Shown in pieces: positions 46,851-57,022 of a stretch of 64,000 nucleotides of DNA. Within the stretch, counting starts at the first letter, position 1. Every line of letters starts with the position of its first letter. The translations under genes and the position numbers were made by a program. Below the pieces are notes generated by a model. The model saw nothing but the letters and a program-made list of their open reading frames with translations. It was not told where the DNA came from and did not search any database. Origin of the DNA: an uncultured Chloroflexales bacterium (GTDB taxonomy: Bacteria; Chloroflexota; Chloroflexia; Chloroflexales; Chloroflexaceae); contig CALGUG010000011.1 in assembly GCA_937902315.1 (NCBI GenBank), positions 186,001-250,000 on the forward strand, read 5' to 3'.

Positions 46851-47792
46851 CTAACTGGTTAGATAGGCAACTACTGGAGCAAAGGCTTCCATGTATGCCT
46901 GCGGTATCACAATATAAGAGACGTGGTAACGTTCGCGCATATCCTGAAGCTGCTCAACAAGCTGCTCGACATTCCCAATCAATGCTCGTGGGGAACGTAA
47001 TAGTAAATCTGCAGTGAGAATAAAGCCCAGGTTACACCAATACGCGGCAAGTTCTTCAGCAGCTTCCTCGCGATTCTCGGTTACGGCCACACTATTCACA
47101 AGTACATTGAGTTCGAGCGATGAAAAACGATCACCCGCCGCCTCTTGAACCCAAGCCACCTGCTGTTCAAATACGCTTGGCTCAAGCCTAGAGGTGTCAA
47201 AACGGCCGTCGGCAGTCATTTGTGAGTTCACACCCACTATATCGGCCTCGCGTGCAGCAATACCTAACATGCGTTTCCCACCGCCTCCGATCAGCAAAGG
47301 CGGATGGCCCCCTCGTACTGTTTGAGGCTTCAATTCGACATCACGTAGCGTATAGTGCTGTCCTTCAAACGAGAACTCCCCTCCCTGAAAGAGACCTTTA
47401 ATGACAGCAATCGCTTCGAGGAGTCGTTCGATTCGGACAGATGGAGCACGAAGCTCTATGCCACCAGCGTGGTAGTCTTGGTACATCCAACCAGTACCAA
47501 TCCCTATTTCAAGCCGCCCAGATGAAAAGAAATCGATCCCTGCTAGTTCTCGTGCGAGCCACAGTGGGTGCCAGAAATCGTTTGCAAAGGTTAGGGTGCC
47601 CACATGTAAGGTCGATGTGGCCATCGCCGCCGCCAGCATTCCTGATAGTGGTGGAAAACAGTGCAAATGCTCAGGCATAACAAATGTGCTGTATCCGAGT
47701 TGTTCCGCCCGTCTAGCGCTGTGAAGCCAAGCTTCAGGTGACTCAGCGCCGGAAGCCGTTACACCAAAACGAAAGCGTCGCTCTCTTGCCAT
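46851..47792 (-). CDS. F420-dependent LLM-class oxidoreductase (TIGR03621-like)
   Basis: 313 residues, luciferase-like barrel. FRFGVTASGAESPEAWLHSA at the start, STFVMPEHL, LHVGTLTFANDFWHPLWLA, SSGRLEIGIGTGWMYQDY (flavin/F420 phosphate loop), RIERLLEAIAVIKGLF and PLLIGGGGKRML. This pattern fits the group annotated as probable F420-dependent oxidoreductases. GGAGGACAG before the ATG. Divergent from the XRE/NB-ARC gene; 142 bases separate the starts, so co-regulation is possible. In 46535-46850 I see nothing. Confidence 0.85.
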   Translation of the reverse strand: MARERRFRFGVTASGAESPEAWLHSARRAEQLGYSTFVMPEHLHCFPPLSGMLAAAMATSTLHVGTLTFANDFWHPLWLARELAGIDFFSSGRLEIGIGTGWMYQDYHAGGIELRAPSVRIERLLEAIAVIKGLFQGGEFSFEGQHYTLRDVELKPQTVRGGHPPLLIGGGGKRMLGIAAREADIVGVNSQMTADGRFDTSRLEPSVFEQQVAWVQEAAGDRFSSLELNVLVNSVAVTENREEAAEELAAYWCNLGFILTADLLLRSPRALIGNVEQLVEQLQDMRERYHVSYIVIPQAYMEAFAPVVAYLTS

Positions 47793-47934
47793 TTCTGTCC
47801 TCCTCTAGTGCGATACCTTCAGAGCATAGCATGGTGATTCTGGCGATACAAGCTAGATGAGCCACACAAAACCCACACAGATTAGAACACACTAATGGTA
47901 TAATTGCCCATATCCTTTCACTAGGGTGTGCAGT

Positions 47935-50347
47935 ATGAAGGACGAAATGTCATTTGGTCTGTGGCTCAAGCAACGGCGTATCTTGCTTGGGATCACCCAA
48001 AGCCAACTTGCTCAGCACACTGGCTATTCGGTCTCTCTGATTCAGAAGATCGAAGCGAACCAGCGTCGGCCATCGCAGCAAATGGCAGAACAGCTGACAA
48101 ACATCTTAAGCCTGCCCGATGACCAACCCGCACTGCTCCAAACACTTGCTGCCCAACAACGACTAACTCCACGCCATAACTTGCCTATTGCGCTCACCAG
48201 TTTTGTCGATCGCGTAGCAGAAATAAGGCGGCTTCATCAAATCTGCGAGCATACCCGCCTTATAAGCTTGATCGGGCCGGGCGGCGTGGGCAAAACTCGC
48301 CTCGCCATACACCTCGCTTCAGAACGCTTACAAGCGTTTCCCGATGGAGTTTGGCTTGTTGAACTGGCTGCACTTGGGGATCCTGTCCTAGTTCCACAAG
48401 CTGTGGCACACGTATTAGGGATTAACGAAGAGGCGAATCGCTCGTTAGAGGAAACTTTAGCGGCTCATCTTGCTCATCGCCAGTTGTTACTGGTACTCGA
48501 CAACTGTGAACATGTCATCGATGCATGCGCACAGCTTGTCACGCTCTTATTACAGAGTGCAGCGCGTCTCAACATCTTAGTGACCAGCCGCACACCTTTA
48601 GCGATAGTATGGAGAGATGCTATTCCCAGTACCACCACTAGCAGAAGCAGATGCTGTCACTTTGTTTAGCCAGCGTGCCCGCGCTGCCCTGCCAGATTTT
48701 ACAATCGATGGCAAAGAAGAAGCAGTTAAAGATCTGTGTCGCAGACTCGATGGCCTGCCCCTGGCGATCGAACTTGCCGCAACTCGAATACGCCTTCTAT
48801 CTGTCGAGCAAATCAATAGCTATATCGATCACAGCCTGCTCTTATTGTCATCCCCCAGCCGTACCATCACCCCACGTCATAAATCTCTGCATGCGCTGCT
48901 CGATTGGAGCTATACTCTCCTGAAGCCCTCAGAACAAATCCTCTTTCAAGAGTTGGCAGACTTTAACGGTGGCTGGTCGATCGAAGATGCTCAAAGGGTT
49001 GTCTCAACAAATCAACCGCTACTCGAGCTGTTATCTTCACTGCTTGACAACAGCTTGATCCAAACCTATGAACATCATGCCAAAACACCACGCTTTGTCA
49101 TGCTAGAGACCACTCGTCAGTATGCCTTAGAACTGCTCGCAGCCAGCGGAGCAGAATCCGTGGTTCGCCAGCGTCACGCGCTAAACTTTCTCCAACTAGC
49201 AGAGGCCGCTGAGAAGGAACTATGGAGCGCTCAACAGGTTGCGTGGCTAGCTCGGCTCGATTGCGAGGAGGATAATATACGAGCAGCACTCCAATGGGAG
49301 CTAGCAAGCTCTGAGCATGCTGCCAGCGAGCGCGCTCTGCGTTTTGTTATCGCACTGGAATGGTTCTGGCGTATTCGTGGCAAGTGGAGCGAAGGGCGGT
49401 TCTGGCTGATGCGCGCATTGGCACAGAGTCAAACGTTTGGTTCAATCGGTGAACTTCACATCCAAGCGCAGGTTGTGGCAGGAATATTCGTTGCAACGCA
49501 ATACGAGCTCGATTATGCGACGACGCTCTTAGAAGAGTGTATCGAGTGGTATCAAGCCAACGGCAACAAGTTTGGACTAGGCAAAGCGCTACACAACTTG
49601 GGGGTCACGTGCCTCTACAAAGGTGACTATCAACGCGCTAGGCAACTAACCGAAGCAGGTCTACCACTGATTCAAAACAATGATAGCGCTTGCAATGTGT
49701 TGCTCGCCTTTTCGCTGCTTGGCGAGATCGCTCAGGAAATGGGCGATCTTACTGTTGCTATGAACTATTTTCATCAAGCCCAAGCTATCATTGACCAACA
49801 TAGTGAACAGATTAAAAATAGCTGGACCCAAGGTTGGACCTATTTTCGAATGGCCTTAGTGGCACATTCTTCAGGTGATCTAACACGATTACAGCAGCTT
49901 CTAGAGCAATGTTGGAAGCTATTTGACGAAAGTGCTAGCCACCATGGTATCGCAAAGACACGCTATCTGTATGGCCGCCTCAACCGCGCCCAGGGAGATC
50001 TAAGCCAAGCTCGCAGTTTGATCAGCGAAAGCCTAGCCCATCATCGCTATACACATAACTGTAGCCATATTGCTAGCTGCACAGAGGAACTGGCCGCAAT
50101 CTGTTGCTTACAGGGCGAAACTGAACGGGCTGCACGGCTCTATGGTGCGGCTGCTGCAATACGTGAACGCTTCCGCACACCCTTACCTAAGATCGAACAG
50201 GCTAACTACGATCGCGATCTGCTTAAGCTGCGCTCGGCAATGAGTGAACAAGCTTATGCTATAGCTTGGGCAAGTGGCCAACAAATGTCACTTGAAGAGA
50301 CCATCACAGAAGCACTTGCAGGCAATAACGAGCGCTCAAACGAATAA
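47935..50347 (+). pseudogene. XRE-NB-ARC-TPR regulator, frameshifted
   Basis: N-terminal helix-turn-helix (LKQRRILLGITQSQLAQHTG ...), then an NB-ARC/STAND ATPase (P-loop IGPGGVGKTRLA, LLLVLDNCEHVIDA, sensor ILVTSRTPLAI). Near 48604-48610 the frame breaks: the expected continuation YGEMLFPVPPLAEADAVTLF is in the next frame, reached if one base is removed. The second frame continues through LDGLPLAIELAATRIRLLS, a winged-helix region (LHALLDWSYTLL) and TPR-like repeats to 50347. With one shift this would be about 800 residues, normal for these regulators. The break may be a real mutation or an assembly error; the rest is intact, which slightly favours an error or very recent loss. ATG at 47935 preferred over GTG at 47926. 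Confidence 0.8.
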
Positions 50348-50360
50348 TTGTCTGAACTAT

Positions 50361-50399
50361 GAGAGGTTTCCCGCTACCAAGGAAAACCTCTCGTCTTTT
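50361..50399 (+). terminator. Rho-independent terminator after the NB-ARC gene
   Basis: GAGAGGTTT/AAACCTCTC stem with a 14-base loop, followed by GTCTTTTCC. Confidence 0.75.
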
Positions 50400-50514
50400 C
50401 CCTAACAGCATCTAGCCACAGATCGGCTATAGCGCGATTGGGCCAAGCTAATAGCACATCCACTTGCTTTCTTCCGATTGCTGCGGCTAGGTTTTGCCCT
50501 AAAAAGAAGTTCCT

Positions 50515-50750
50515 TGACGCGTCCGCCTACGGCTATCAGATGGGCTGGCCGCCCTCATCCCCGACCCTTCTCCCGCAATGCGGGAGAAGGGAGCCTAGCC
50601 GCGTGCGACTTACAAGCCACCCAAAACATATCAATCCCTTCACTTTATGCTTTTTGGCCTTCGGCAGAGTGGAATATGACTATGTTTGTCTTTCCATGTG
50701 GCGAGCATGTAAGTCTTTATGCTGATTTGGTCTGAGGCGCGATATGGTTA
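50515..50750 (+). repeat. Partial REP (copy 10) followed by MITE-related fragment
   Basis: 50515-50545 has GACGCGTCCGCCTACGGC and TATCAGATGG without the left arm. 50640-50750 has TTTTTGGCCTTCGGCAGAG, TGGAATATGAC and GCGAGCATGTAAGTC, which resembles the MITE in reverse orientation. A GGGAGAAGGGAGCC/CCTTCTCCCGC inverted repeat lies between. Confidence 0.5.
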
Positions 50751-50784
50751 CAGAGCAGATGTCGACATCGCTCGGCGTTTGGCA

Positions 50785-50956
50785 GTGATACCAAATCCGT
50801 TTAAAGACGTGCATGCTCTTAGCTCAGAAAAACGAAAAGCTGGGAAAAGGCTTGTATGAGATTTCGCGCTACCGCGCGAAATCTCATACAACAAAAAGAG
50901 TCACGTTCTGCTCTGCCGAAGGCCAAAGAGAACCTAATCAACCGGATTTGGTATGA
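50785..50956 (+). repeat. MITE-like element, copy C (best preserved)
   Basis: Terminal inverted repeats GTGATACCAAATCCG and CGGATTTGGTATGAG bracket about 172 bases. Internal palindrome ATGAGATTTCGCGC...GCGCGAAATCTCAT. No open frame of note. Confidence 0.82.
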
Positions 50957-51020
50957 GATGCAGCGTTTGACCATGGCTACAATGAAGGCAGCGCAATGTG
51001 AGAAGGACTGAATGGGTGGA

Positions 51021-51090
51021 AAGCGACTTGGTAGCCGTAGGCGGACGCGCTTGGAAACGTTTGGCGAGAAAGGATCTTTCCGCCAATGCC
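51021..51090 (-). repeat. REP-like dispersed repeat, copy 11
   Basis: Minus-oriented: CTTGGTAGCCGTAGGCGGAC, GCGCTTGG, then GATCTTTCCGCC. A GTGGGATT/AATCCCAC hairpin at about 51210-51241 also lies in this 965-base intergenic space. Confidence 0.72.
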
Positions 51091-51312
51091 AAACAACAAG
51101 CTGAGCCGTTGTTGAGGCGATCAAGAGGCTTGGCTTTTTAGTGGGTGCAACTGAGGGCTAGGGTGCTTGAAAGGGCTTACCAAAAACCAGCTAGCTGAAC
51201 CTGTACGAGTGGGATTCGGCGGATCAACCAGAAATCCCACTCTCTTGTCTGATTCTCACTGTCTGGCGCTTTGAAACGATCTCGCTGGCTGTAAGCACAA
51301 ACGAATCGCAGA

Positions 51313-52023
51313 TCAAGCGTTTTTGTTAGCGCTGCGCAACAACGAGATCACCGCATCTTCAAAATGGGCCGACATGGCCTGCTCAGCAGCAATAGGATCA
51401 GCTTGGCGCAAGGCTTCTAAAATCGCTTCATGGCCTTGTTGCACCTGTTCAAAGCGCTCGTCGGGCTGCTGGCGCAGGGTTGTCTCTTGTAGTGCATCGG
51501 TGAGGGCGTCGCGAATGGCGGTCACCAGCCAATAGATCATGCTGTTGTGAGCCATGTGGGCGACCTGACGGTGGAAAGCGATATCCAGCTCGACGTAACG
51601 CTCGGGGATGTGGATATGTTCGCGCATTTGTTGGACGATCTGGGCCAGCTCTTCGAGCTCATCGGAGCTACGCCGTTGGGCAGCCAACGAAGCGCTCTGA
51701 ACTTCGAGGCTGGTGCGCAGCTCGAGCAGGTCGATGATCGTTTCGCTATCGAGCTGAATGGCGCGCTCAAAAAAGGTCTGAAGCGGCTCGCTATCGAGCG
51801 GCTTGATCATGGCTCCTTTACCGCTCAATACTGTGATAACGCCACGGCCTTCGAGCGACTTGAGGGCTTCACGAATGATCGGGCGGCTCACACCAAGGTC
51901 AGCCGCCAACTGGCTTTCGGGCGGTAACAAGGTGCCCGGCATCAGTTTTTGAGCTTCAATAAAGGCCAACAAATTACGTGCTGCTTGTTCGGCGAGAGTC
52001 GCACGAGGAAGTTTCGATAACAT
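51313..52023 (-). CDS. GntR/FadR-family transcriptional regulator (FCD domain)
   Basis: 236 residues. N-terminal winged helix (LLPPESQLAADLGVSRPIIR, REALKSLEGRGVITVLSGKG) and C-terminal helical FCD effector domain (IDLLELRTSLEVQSASLAA, ELDIAFHRQVAHMAHN with metal-type His, QGHEAILEALR with His, AMSAHFEDAV with His). FCD regulators of this group commonly sense sugar acids, as UxuR, ExuR and KdgR-type regulators do. It is divergent from the oligogalacturonide uptake/catabolism operon and very likely controls it. A TGTCATACA half-palindrome just upstream of the operon promoter (52345-52353) is a candidate operator. Confidence 0.88.
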   Translation of the reverse strand: MLSKLPRATLAEQAARNLLAFIEAQKLMPGTLLPPESQLAADLGVSRPIIREALKSLEGRGVITVLSGKGAMIKPLDSEPLQTFFERAIQLDSETIIDLLELRTSLEVQSASLAAQRRSSDELEELAQIVQQMREHIHIPERYVELDIAFHRQVAHMAHNSMIYWLVTAIRDALTDALQETTLRQQPDERFEQVQQGHEAILEALRQADPIAAEQAMSAHFEDAVISLLRSANKNA

Positions 52024-52344
52024 TGCTCTTCCTTATGTTCAACGAGTTGGATCACGCTCCTGTTAAGGCATTCTGGATCGTCAGCCGAGGTCGGGTTGCG
52101 TCAACGTCGTTCGAGGAAGCTACTGATTTCATATCTATAGATCTTCATACAGGGCGTTGTCGGCGTATCACCTACAAGCTCCTAGATAGGTTTTCAGCCA
52201 TTGCAATGGTATAAAAACACTATGGCTCTCGCTCACCCGGTCTCGACCTAGATGTGCATAGCGAGATCCATTCCTCAGAAGGATCTTGTAGCGTAAATTG
52301 GCTGATCTTGGATTCTATTTGTAGTATACGCCATCTCGTCAACA

Positions 52345-52384
52345 TGTCATACAGCTTGACGGTCACTTTAAGTAGTAGTATAAT
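52345..52384 (+). promoter_or_regulatory. Promoter of the ABC/pectin operon with candidate operator
   Basis: TTGACG at 52356-52361 and TATAAT at 52379-52384, spacer 17, near-perfect sigma-70 type. TGTCATACA (palindrome TGT-N3-ACA) touches the -35 side. The transcript would have about 195 bases of leader; I see no known riboswitch in it. Confidence 0.7.
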
Positions 52385-52587
52385 CCCAAATAATTCCCTA
52401 CTCTAATGTTTAAAATGTAAATCGAAATCTTTGTTTTAGTTTGTCTCAAACGCGTGGAAAACGCTATCCATAATCCCAAACCCTGCTTCATAACCTAGCT
52501 GAAATCACTACCAACCTCCATTTCTGTCTTGATTGTGTTACAGCTTATCCGTTTCCCGATGCAGCGAAGCTACAGGAGCGCTAGACA

Positions 52588-53685
52588 ATGGCTGAACATC
52601 TAGAGACTAGTAAACCTCTACTGGAAGTCAAAAACCTCAAGAAGTTTTTCCCGATTAAACGGGGCTTTTTATCAAAAACGATCGGCCATGTCAAAGCCGT
52701 TGATGGGGTGAGCTTCTTTGTACGCGAGGGCGAGACGCTCGGCCTCGTTGGCGAGAGCGGTTCGGGCAAGACCACTACGGGCCGCATGATTGTGCGCGCC
52801 CACGATCCGAGCGCAGGCTCGATCATCTTCCGCGATCGCGATATGGGCGAAGTCGATATCGCCACCTTAGAAAAGTCACAGCTCAAACGGCTGCGTCGCA
52901 ATATCCAAATGATTTTCCAAGATCCCTATTCTTCGCTTAACCCTCGCATGACGCTCCTGGATATCGTCGGTGAGCCGCTACTTGTCAATCGTATAGCAAG
53001 CGGGAAACAACTCACCCATCGGGTTGCCGAGCTTCTAGAGGTCGTTGGTTTACGCCCCCAATATATGAACCGTTACCCCCACGCTTTTAGTGGCGGCCAA
53101 CGGCAACGTATCGGTATCGCACGCGCCTTAGCGATGAACCCTCAGTTGATCGTGTGTGACGAACCCGTCTCGGCGCTCGATGTATCGGTCCAAGCCCAGA
53201 TTCTCAACCTACTTCAAGACCTACAACGCCAATTTCGCCTCACCTACCTGTTCGTAGCACACGATCTCAGCGTCGTTGAACATATCAGCGACCGTGTTGC
53301 GGTCATGTATGTCGGCAAAATCGCCGAGAGCGCGACCACCTCGAAACTCTTCACGACTCCCAAACACCCATATACCGAAGCTTTGCTCTCCGCAGTACCA
53401 AAACCCGACCCGCGTATTCGCACCGAGCCGATGATTCTGTCGGGCGAAGTAGCAGACCCCGCCAATCCACCAAGCGGTTGTTACTTCCACCCTCGCTGTC
53501 GCTACAAGATCGACAAATGTGTCAGCGAGGCGCCCGTCTTACGAGAGATCGAGCCGGATCATTTTGTGAGTTGCCACCGCGCTGAAGAGCTCAAACTGAC
53601 CGGGGCGTTCGGCCCAGTGGGAGTCCAAGCGCCGAAGCATAGCGATTCGCAAGAACGTGTTGAAATGGAGAAAGGCAGCGTATAG
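52588..53685 (+). CDS. Dpp/Opp-type ABC transporter ATPase (DppF/OppF-like)
   Basis: 365 residues. Energises import of a substrate delivered by the lipoprotein encoded next. Walker A GESGSGKTTTG, Q-loop MIFQDPYSSLNPRMTLLDI, signature FSGGQRQRIGIARAL, Walker B LIVCDEPVSALDVS, switch His in LFVAHDLSVV. The C-terminus has the family extension with Cys (SGCYFHPRCRYKIDKC). First gene of the operon; order F-A-B-C-D is unusual because F normally comes last. CAGGAG lies upstream of the ATG. Confidence 0.92.
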   Translation: MAEHLETSKPLLEVKNLKKFFPIKRGFLSKTIGHVKAVDGVSFFVREGETLGLVGESGSGKTTTGRMIVRAHDPSAGSIIFRDRDMGEVDIATLEKSQLKRLRRNIQMIFQDPYSSLNPRMTLLDIVGEPLLVNRIASGKQLTHRVAELLEVVGLRPQYMNRYPHAFSGGQRQRIGIARALAMNPQLIVCDEPVSALDVSVQAQILNLLQDLQRQFRLTYLFVAHDLSVVEHISDRVAVMYVGKIAESATTSKLFTTPKHPYTEALLSAVPKPDPRIRTEPMILSGEVADPANPPSGCYFHPRCRYKIDKCVSEAPVLREIEPDHFVSCHRAEELKLTGAFGPVGVQAPKHSDSQERVEMEKGSV

Positions 53686-53775
53686 AAAAAAGTACCAATG
53701 CTTTTGCTCATGCACTGTTGCAAAGCCCATCTTTCGGCATAGAGACAGATTCTCAGATACGCAGGGAGGCGAATC

Positions 53776-55869
53776 ATGGTCAAACGAACCATGCAGAATC
53801 AACGTCCGATTTCACGCCGCACGTTTTTACGTCTATCAGCGGTATTTACTGCAGGCGCCGGACTTGCCGCATGTGGCGGTGAGCCACCAGCGCCTGTCGC
53901 CGTGCCAACTGTCGCCCCAACCGAGCCGCCCGTAGCAGCAGAGCCAACCGCTGCACCCGCAGAGCCAACCTCGGCTCCGGCAGCAGATGCAGCTCCCACC
54001 ACGGCTGCGGAATCTGGCGGCCAGCCTAGCAGCTACAACGAAGCCCCTATGCTAGCAGCCTTGGTACAAGCAGGCAGCCTGCCACCTGTCGAACAACGCT
54101 TGCCTAAAAACCCCATGGTTGTCGATGGCCTCGAAGGCCCGGGCAACTACGGCGGTACACTGCGCCGTGCCTACAACGGTGTATCCGACTACTATGGCCC
54201 CAACAAGGTTCAACAGATCAGCTTGGTTTGGTTTAAAGAGGATTTGAGCCTACGCCCCGACTTGGCCGAGTCGTGGGAGGTGAGCGAAGATGCCAAGACT
54301 TGGACCTTTAAGCTGCGCGAAGGCTTGAAGTGGTCAGACGGCAAAGACCTCACCACCGATGATTTCAAGTGGTACTATGACCATGTGCTCACCCACGAAA
54401 CACTGGCGACCCAAGCCAACACTGGCCGTGGCGCGTACATCACGGGTGCAGACCGCACTTTGATGGAGGCGGAATTCCCCGACAAGCTGACCGCGATCTT
54501 CAAATTCGCCGACCCCAACCCGCTCTTTATCTACCAAGTCACGCGCGGTCAACCCTTCGTGCCCTCGGAGCATATGAAGCAGTTCCACGCCGATTTCGCT
54601 GATCCAGCCGAGCTGGAAGCCAAGGTGAAGGAGGCGGGCTTCGAGACTTGGGAACAGCTCTTCGACGATCGCAACCGACCGCTGATCGACAATCGACCGT
54701 CGACGGGTACCTGGATCCCCGCCAATACCTTTGGCGAACAGCTCTTTGAGATGGTTCGCAACCCCTACTTTACCCAAGTAGACTCGGCGGGCAACCAACT
54801 GCCCTACATCGACAAGGTGACCCACCTGATCTTCGAGTCGCCCGAAGCGCTCAGCTCGCGTGTGATCGCAGGCGAAGTCGACTATCAGGCGCGCCATATG
54901 AGCATCGGTAACTTCACGCTCTTCAAAGAAAACGAAAATCAAGGCGACTACAAAGTGGTATTGGGCGTTACGGCAGGCCATATCGCCTTCCAACCCAACC
55001 ATACCGCCAAAGATCCCAAGCTGCGCGAGTTCTTCCAAAATCGCGATGTGCGTCTCGCGCTTTCGCACGCCATCAATCGCGCCGAGATGAACGAGCTGCT
55101 CTTCAACGGAACGGCTGAGCCGCGCCAATACAGCCCGCTCAAATCCTCGCCGCAGTATTACGAAAAGCTGACCAAGAGCAACATCGAATACGACGTCGAG
55201 AAGGCCAACCAACTGCTCGATGCAGCTGGCTACGACAAGAAAGATTCCGAGGGCTTCCGACTCTGGAAGGACGGCAGCGGTACGCTCAGCTTTGTGATCG
55301 AAGGCACGGCGCTGCCGGGCTCGACCGATGAAGACGCGGTTCAAACCTTGGTGAAATACTTTGCCGCCGTCGGCGTCAAGGCAGCTTACAAACCGGTTGA
55401 GCGCGCACTCTATACCCAACACTTCAATGCCAACGAGATCGAAGCAGCCTTCTGGGGCGGTGACCGCACCCTCTTGCCCTTAGTGCCCCAACAGAACATC
55501 TTCCTTGGCACCACCCTCGACCGACCGTGGGCTTGTGCTTGGGGTATCTGGCGCAACAATCCCGATGATCCTAACGGCGAGCAACCACCAGCCGATCACT
55601 GGATCAACAAGATTTGGGCACTGTGGGACGAGCTGGTGACAATGGCCGACGAACAAGCCCGTGACCAGAAGTTCTTCGAGCTGCTCGATATCTGGGCCGA
55701 AGAAATGCCAATGATCGGTATTTTGGGCGAGCTGCCCCAGCCGATCATCGTCAAGAACGGTCTGAAGGGCGTTCGCCCGGGTATTCCGATCGACGACCCG
55801 ACCAAAGACGAGCAGATCGCGAACAACCAGACCTTCTACTGGGACGATCCATCGAAACACGGCGGTTAA
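53776..55869 (+). CDS. ABC transporter substrate-binding lipoprotein, family 5, Tat-type
   Basis: 697 residues. Twin-arginine signal PISRRTFLRLSAVF followed by a lipobox GLAAC, then a Pro/Ala/Glu/Thr-rich linker to about residue 85. The mature part is a family 5 binding protein: LAESWEVSEDAKTWTFKLRE, LKWSDGKDLTTDDFKWYYDH, and RDVRLALSHAINRAEMNELL. Long family 5 proteins in carbohydrate loci bind oligosaccharides rather than peptides; with GH4 and PL22 enzymes downstream, (unsaturated) oligogalacturonides are the likely ligand (inference). GGGAGGCG before the ATG. Confidence 0.92.
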   Translation: MVKRTMQNQRPISRRTFLRLSAVFTAGAGLAACGGEPPAPVAVPTVAPTEPPVAAEPTAAPAEPTSAPAADAAPTTAAESGGQPSSYNEAPMLAALVQAGSLPPVEQRLPKNPMVVDGLEGPGNYGGTLRRAYNGVSDYYGPNKVQQISLVWFKEDLSLRPDLAESWEVSEDAKTWTFKLREGLKWSDGKDLTTDDFKWYYDHVLTHETLATQANTGRGAYITGADRTLMEAEFPDKLTAIFKFADPNPLFIYQVTRGQPFVPSEHMKQFHADFADPAELEAKVKEAGFETWEQLFDDRNRPLIDNRPSTGTWIPANTFGEQLFEMVRNPYFTQVDSAGNQLPYIDKVTHLIFESPEALSSRVIAGEVDYQARHMSIGNFTLFKENENQGDYKVVLGVTAGHIAFQPNHTAKDPKLREFFQNRDVRLALSHAINRAEMNELLFNGTAEPRQYSPLKSSPQYYEKLTKSNIEYDVEKANQLLDAAGYDKKDSEGFRLWKDGSGTLSFVIEGTALPGSTDEDAVQTLVKYFAAVGVKAAYKPVERALYTQHFNANEIEAAFWGGDRTLLPLVPQQNIFLGTTLDRPWACAWGIWRNNPDDPNGEQPPADHWINKIWALWDELVTMADEQARDQKFFELLDIWAEEMPMIGILGELPQPIIVKNGLKGVRPGIPIDDPTKDEQIANNQTFYWDDPSKHGG

Positions 55870-56029
55870 AGCGCTGACAAACGGTCGCGCCAGCGTGCTG
55901 AGTTAGAGGAGCGATGTGCTGGCTGCTCGTTCGGGCGATTCAGCACATCGCAACGATCTCTTGCAGGCATGCACTGGGCAGAGCCGTGCGAGGATTCTCG
56001 GTCGTTGCTTCACTGGCATAGGAGGAACT

Positions 56030-57019
56030 ATGGCGAAATATATCCTTAAACGCATCCTTTATATGATCCCAACCCTGTTTGTGATTTCGATCATCTCGTT
56101 TGCGATCATTCAGTTGCCACCGGGAGACTTCCTCACTAGCTATGTAGCAACGCTGCGGCAACAGGGCGAAGATATCGATGCAACAGCTATCAAAGCACTA
56201 GAAGAGCAGTATGGACTGAACCAGCCGATCTACGTGCAATACGGCAAATGGATGCGCAACATCCTTTTGTACGGCGATTTTGGGCTATCGTTTGAATGGC
56301 GTCGCCCCGTGAAGGATCTGATTTGGGAACGAATCGGCCTCACTGTGTTTATCTCGCTGCTTACAATCTTGGTGACGTGGATCATCTCGATCCCGGCAGC
56401 GGTCTATGTCGCGACCCATCAATATTCCTTTTTAGATTATTTAATCAGTTTTATTAGCTTTGTAGGGCTCGGCACACCAGGCTTTTTGATAGCGTTAGTC
56501 TATCTCTGGATCATGCTCTCGGTCTTCGGCGTCAATGCTGCCGGTCTCTTCTCGGAACAATACATCAACGCGCCTTGGAACTGGGACAAAATCGTCGATA
56601 TGATGAGCCGCATCTGGGCGCCCGTTTTGATTTTAGCGCTCGACAATACGGCGGGCATCATTCGTACCGTGCGCGCCAACCTGCTCGACGAGCTCAACAA
56701 ACCCTATGTTGAAACGGCACGCGCCAAAGGACTCAAAGAGCGGATCTTGATCTGGAAATACCCTGTTCGCGTGGCGCTGAACCCCTTCTTCAGCACTGTT
56801 GGTTGGACGCTTGCCGCACTGGTATCGGGCGAAACCTTGGTGGCAGTTGTGCTCAACATCCAAACATCAGGGCCACTGCTACTGCGCGCGCTCACATCGC
56901 AAGATATGTATCTTGCGGGGGCCTTCGTTTTGTTGCTCAGTGCGCTCACCGTGCTTGGCACACTCATTTCCGATATTCTGTTAGCGATCGCAGATCCGCG
57001 CATCCGTTTGGAGGGTTAA
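56030..57019 (+). CDS. ABC transporter permease (DppB-like)
   Basis: 329 residues, six hydrophobic segments. N-terminus ILKRILYMIPTLFVISIIS with the family motif IIQLPPGDF, and the late EAA-type loop (VETARAKGLKERILIWKYPV) that contacts the ATPase. GGAGGAACT precedes the ATG at 56030; an in-frame start at 55916 would add 38 residues lacking membrane character. Forms a heterodimer channel with the next gene product, whose start lies 3 bases after its stop. Confidence 0.92.
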   Translation: MAKYILKRILYMIPTLFVISIISFAIIQLPPGDFLTSYVATLRQQGEDIDATAIKALEEQYGLNQPIYVQYGKWMRNILLYGDFGLSFEWRRPVKDLIWERIGLTVFISLLTILVTWIISIPAAVYVATHQYSFLDYLISFISFVGLGTPGFLIALVYLWIMLSVFGVNAAGLFSEQYINAPWNWDKIVDMMSRIWAPVLILALDNTAGIIRTVRANLLDELNKPYVETARAKGLKERILIWKYPVRVALNPFFSTVGWTLAALVSGETLVAVVLNIQTSGPLLLRALTSQDMYLAGAFVLLLSALTVLGTLISDILLAIADPRIRLEG

Positions 57020-57022
57020 ACT

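Noticed and set aside
54334..55422. 362-residue minus-strand open frame inside the binding-protein gene
   Set aside because: Antisense shadow; the plus-strand protein is intact and recognisable.
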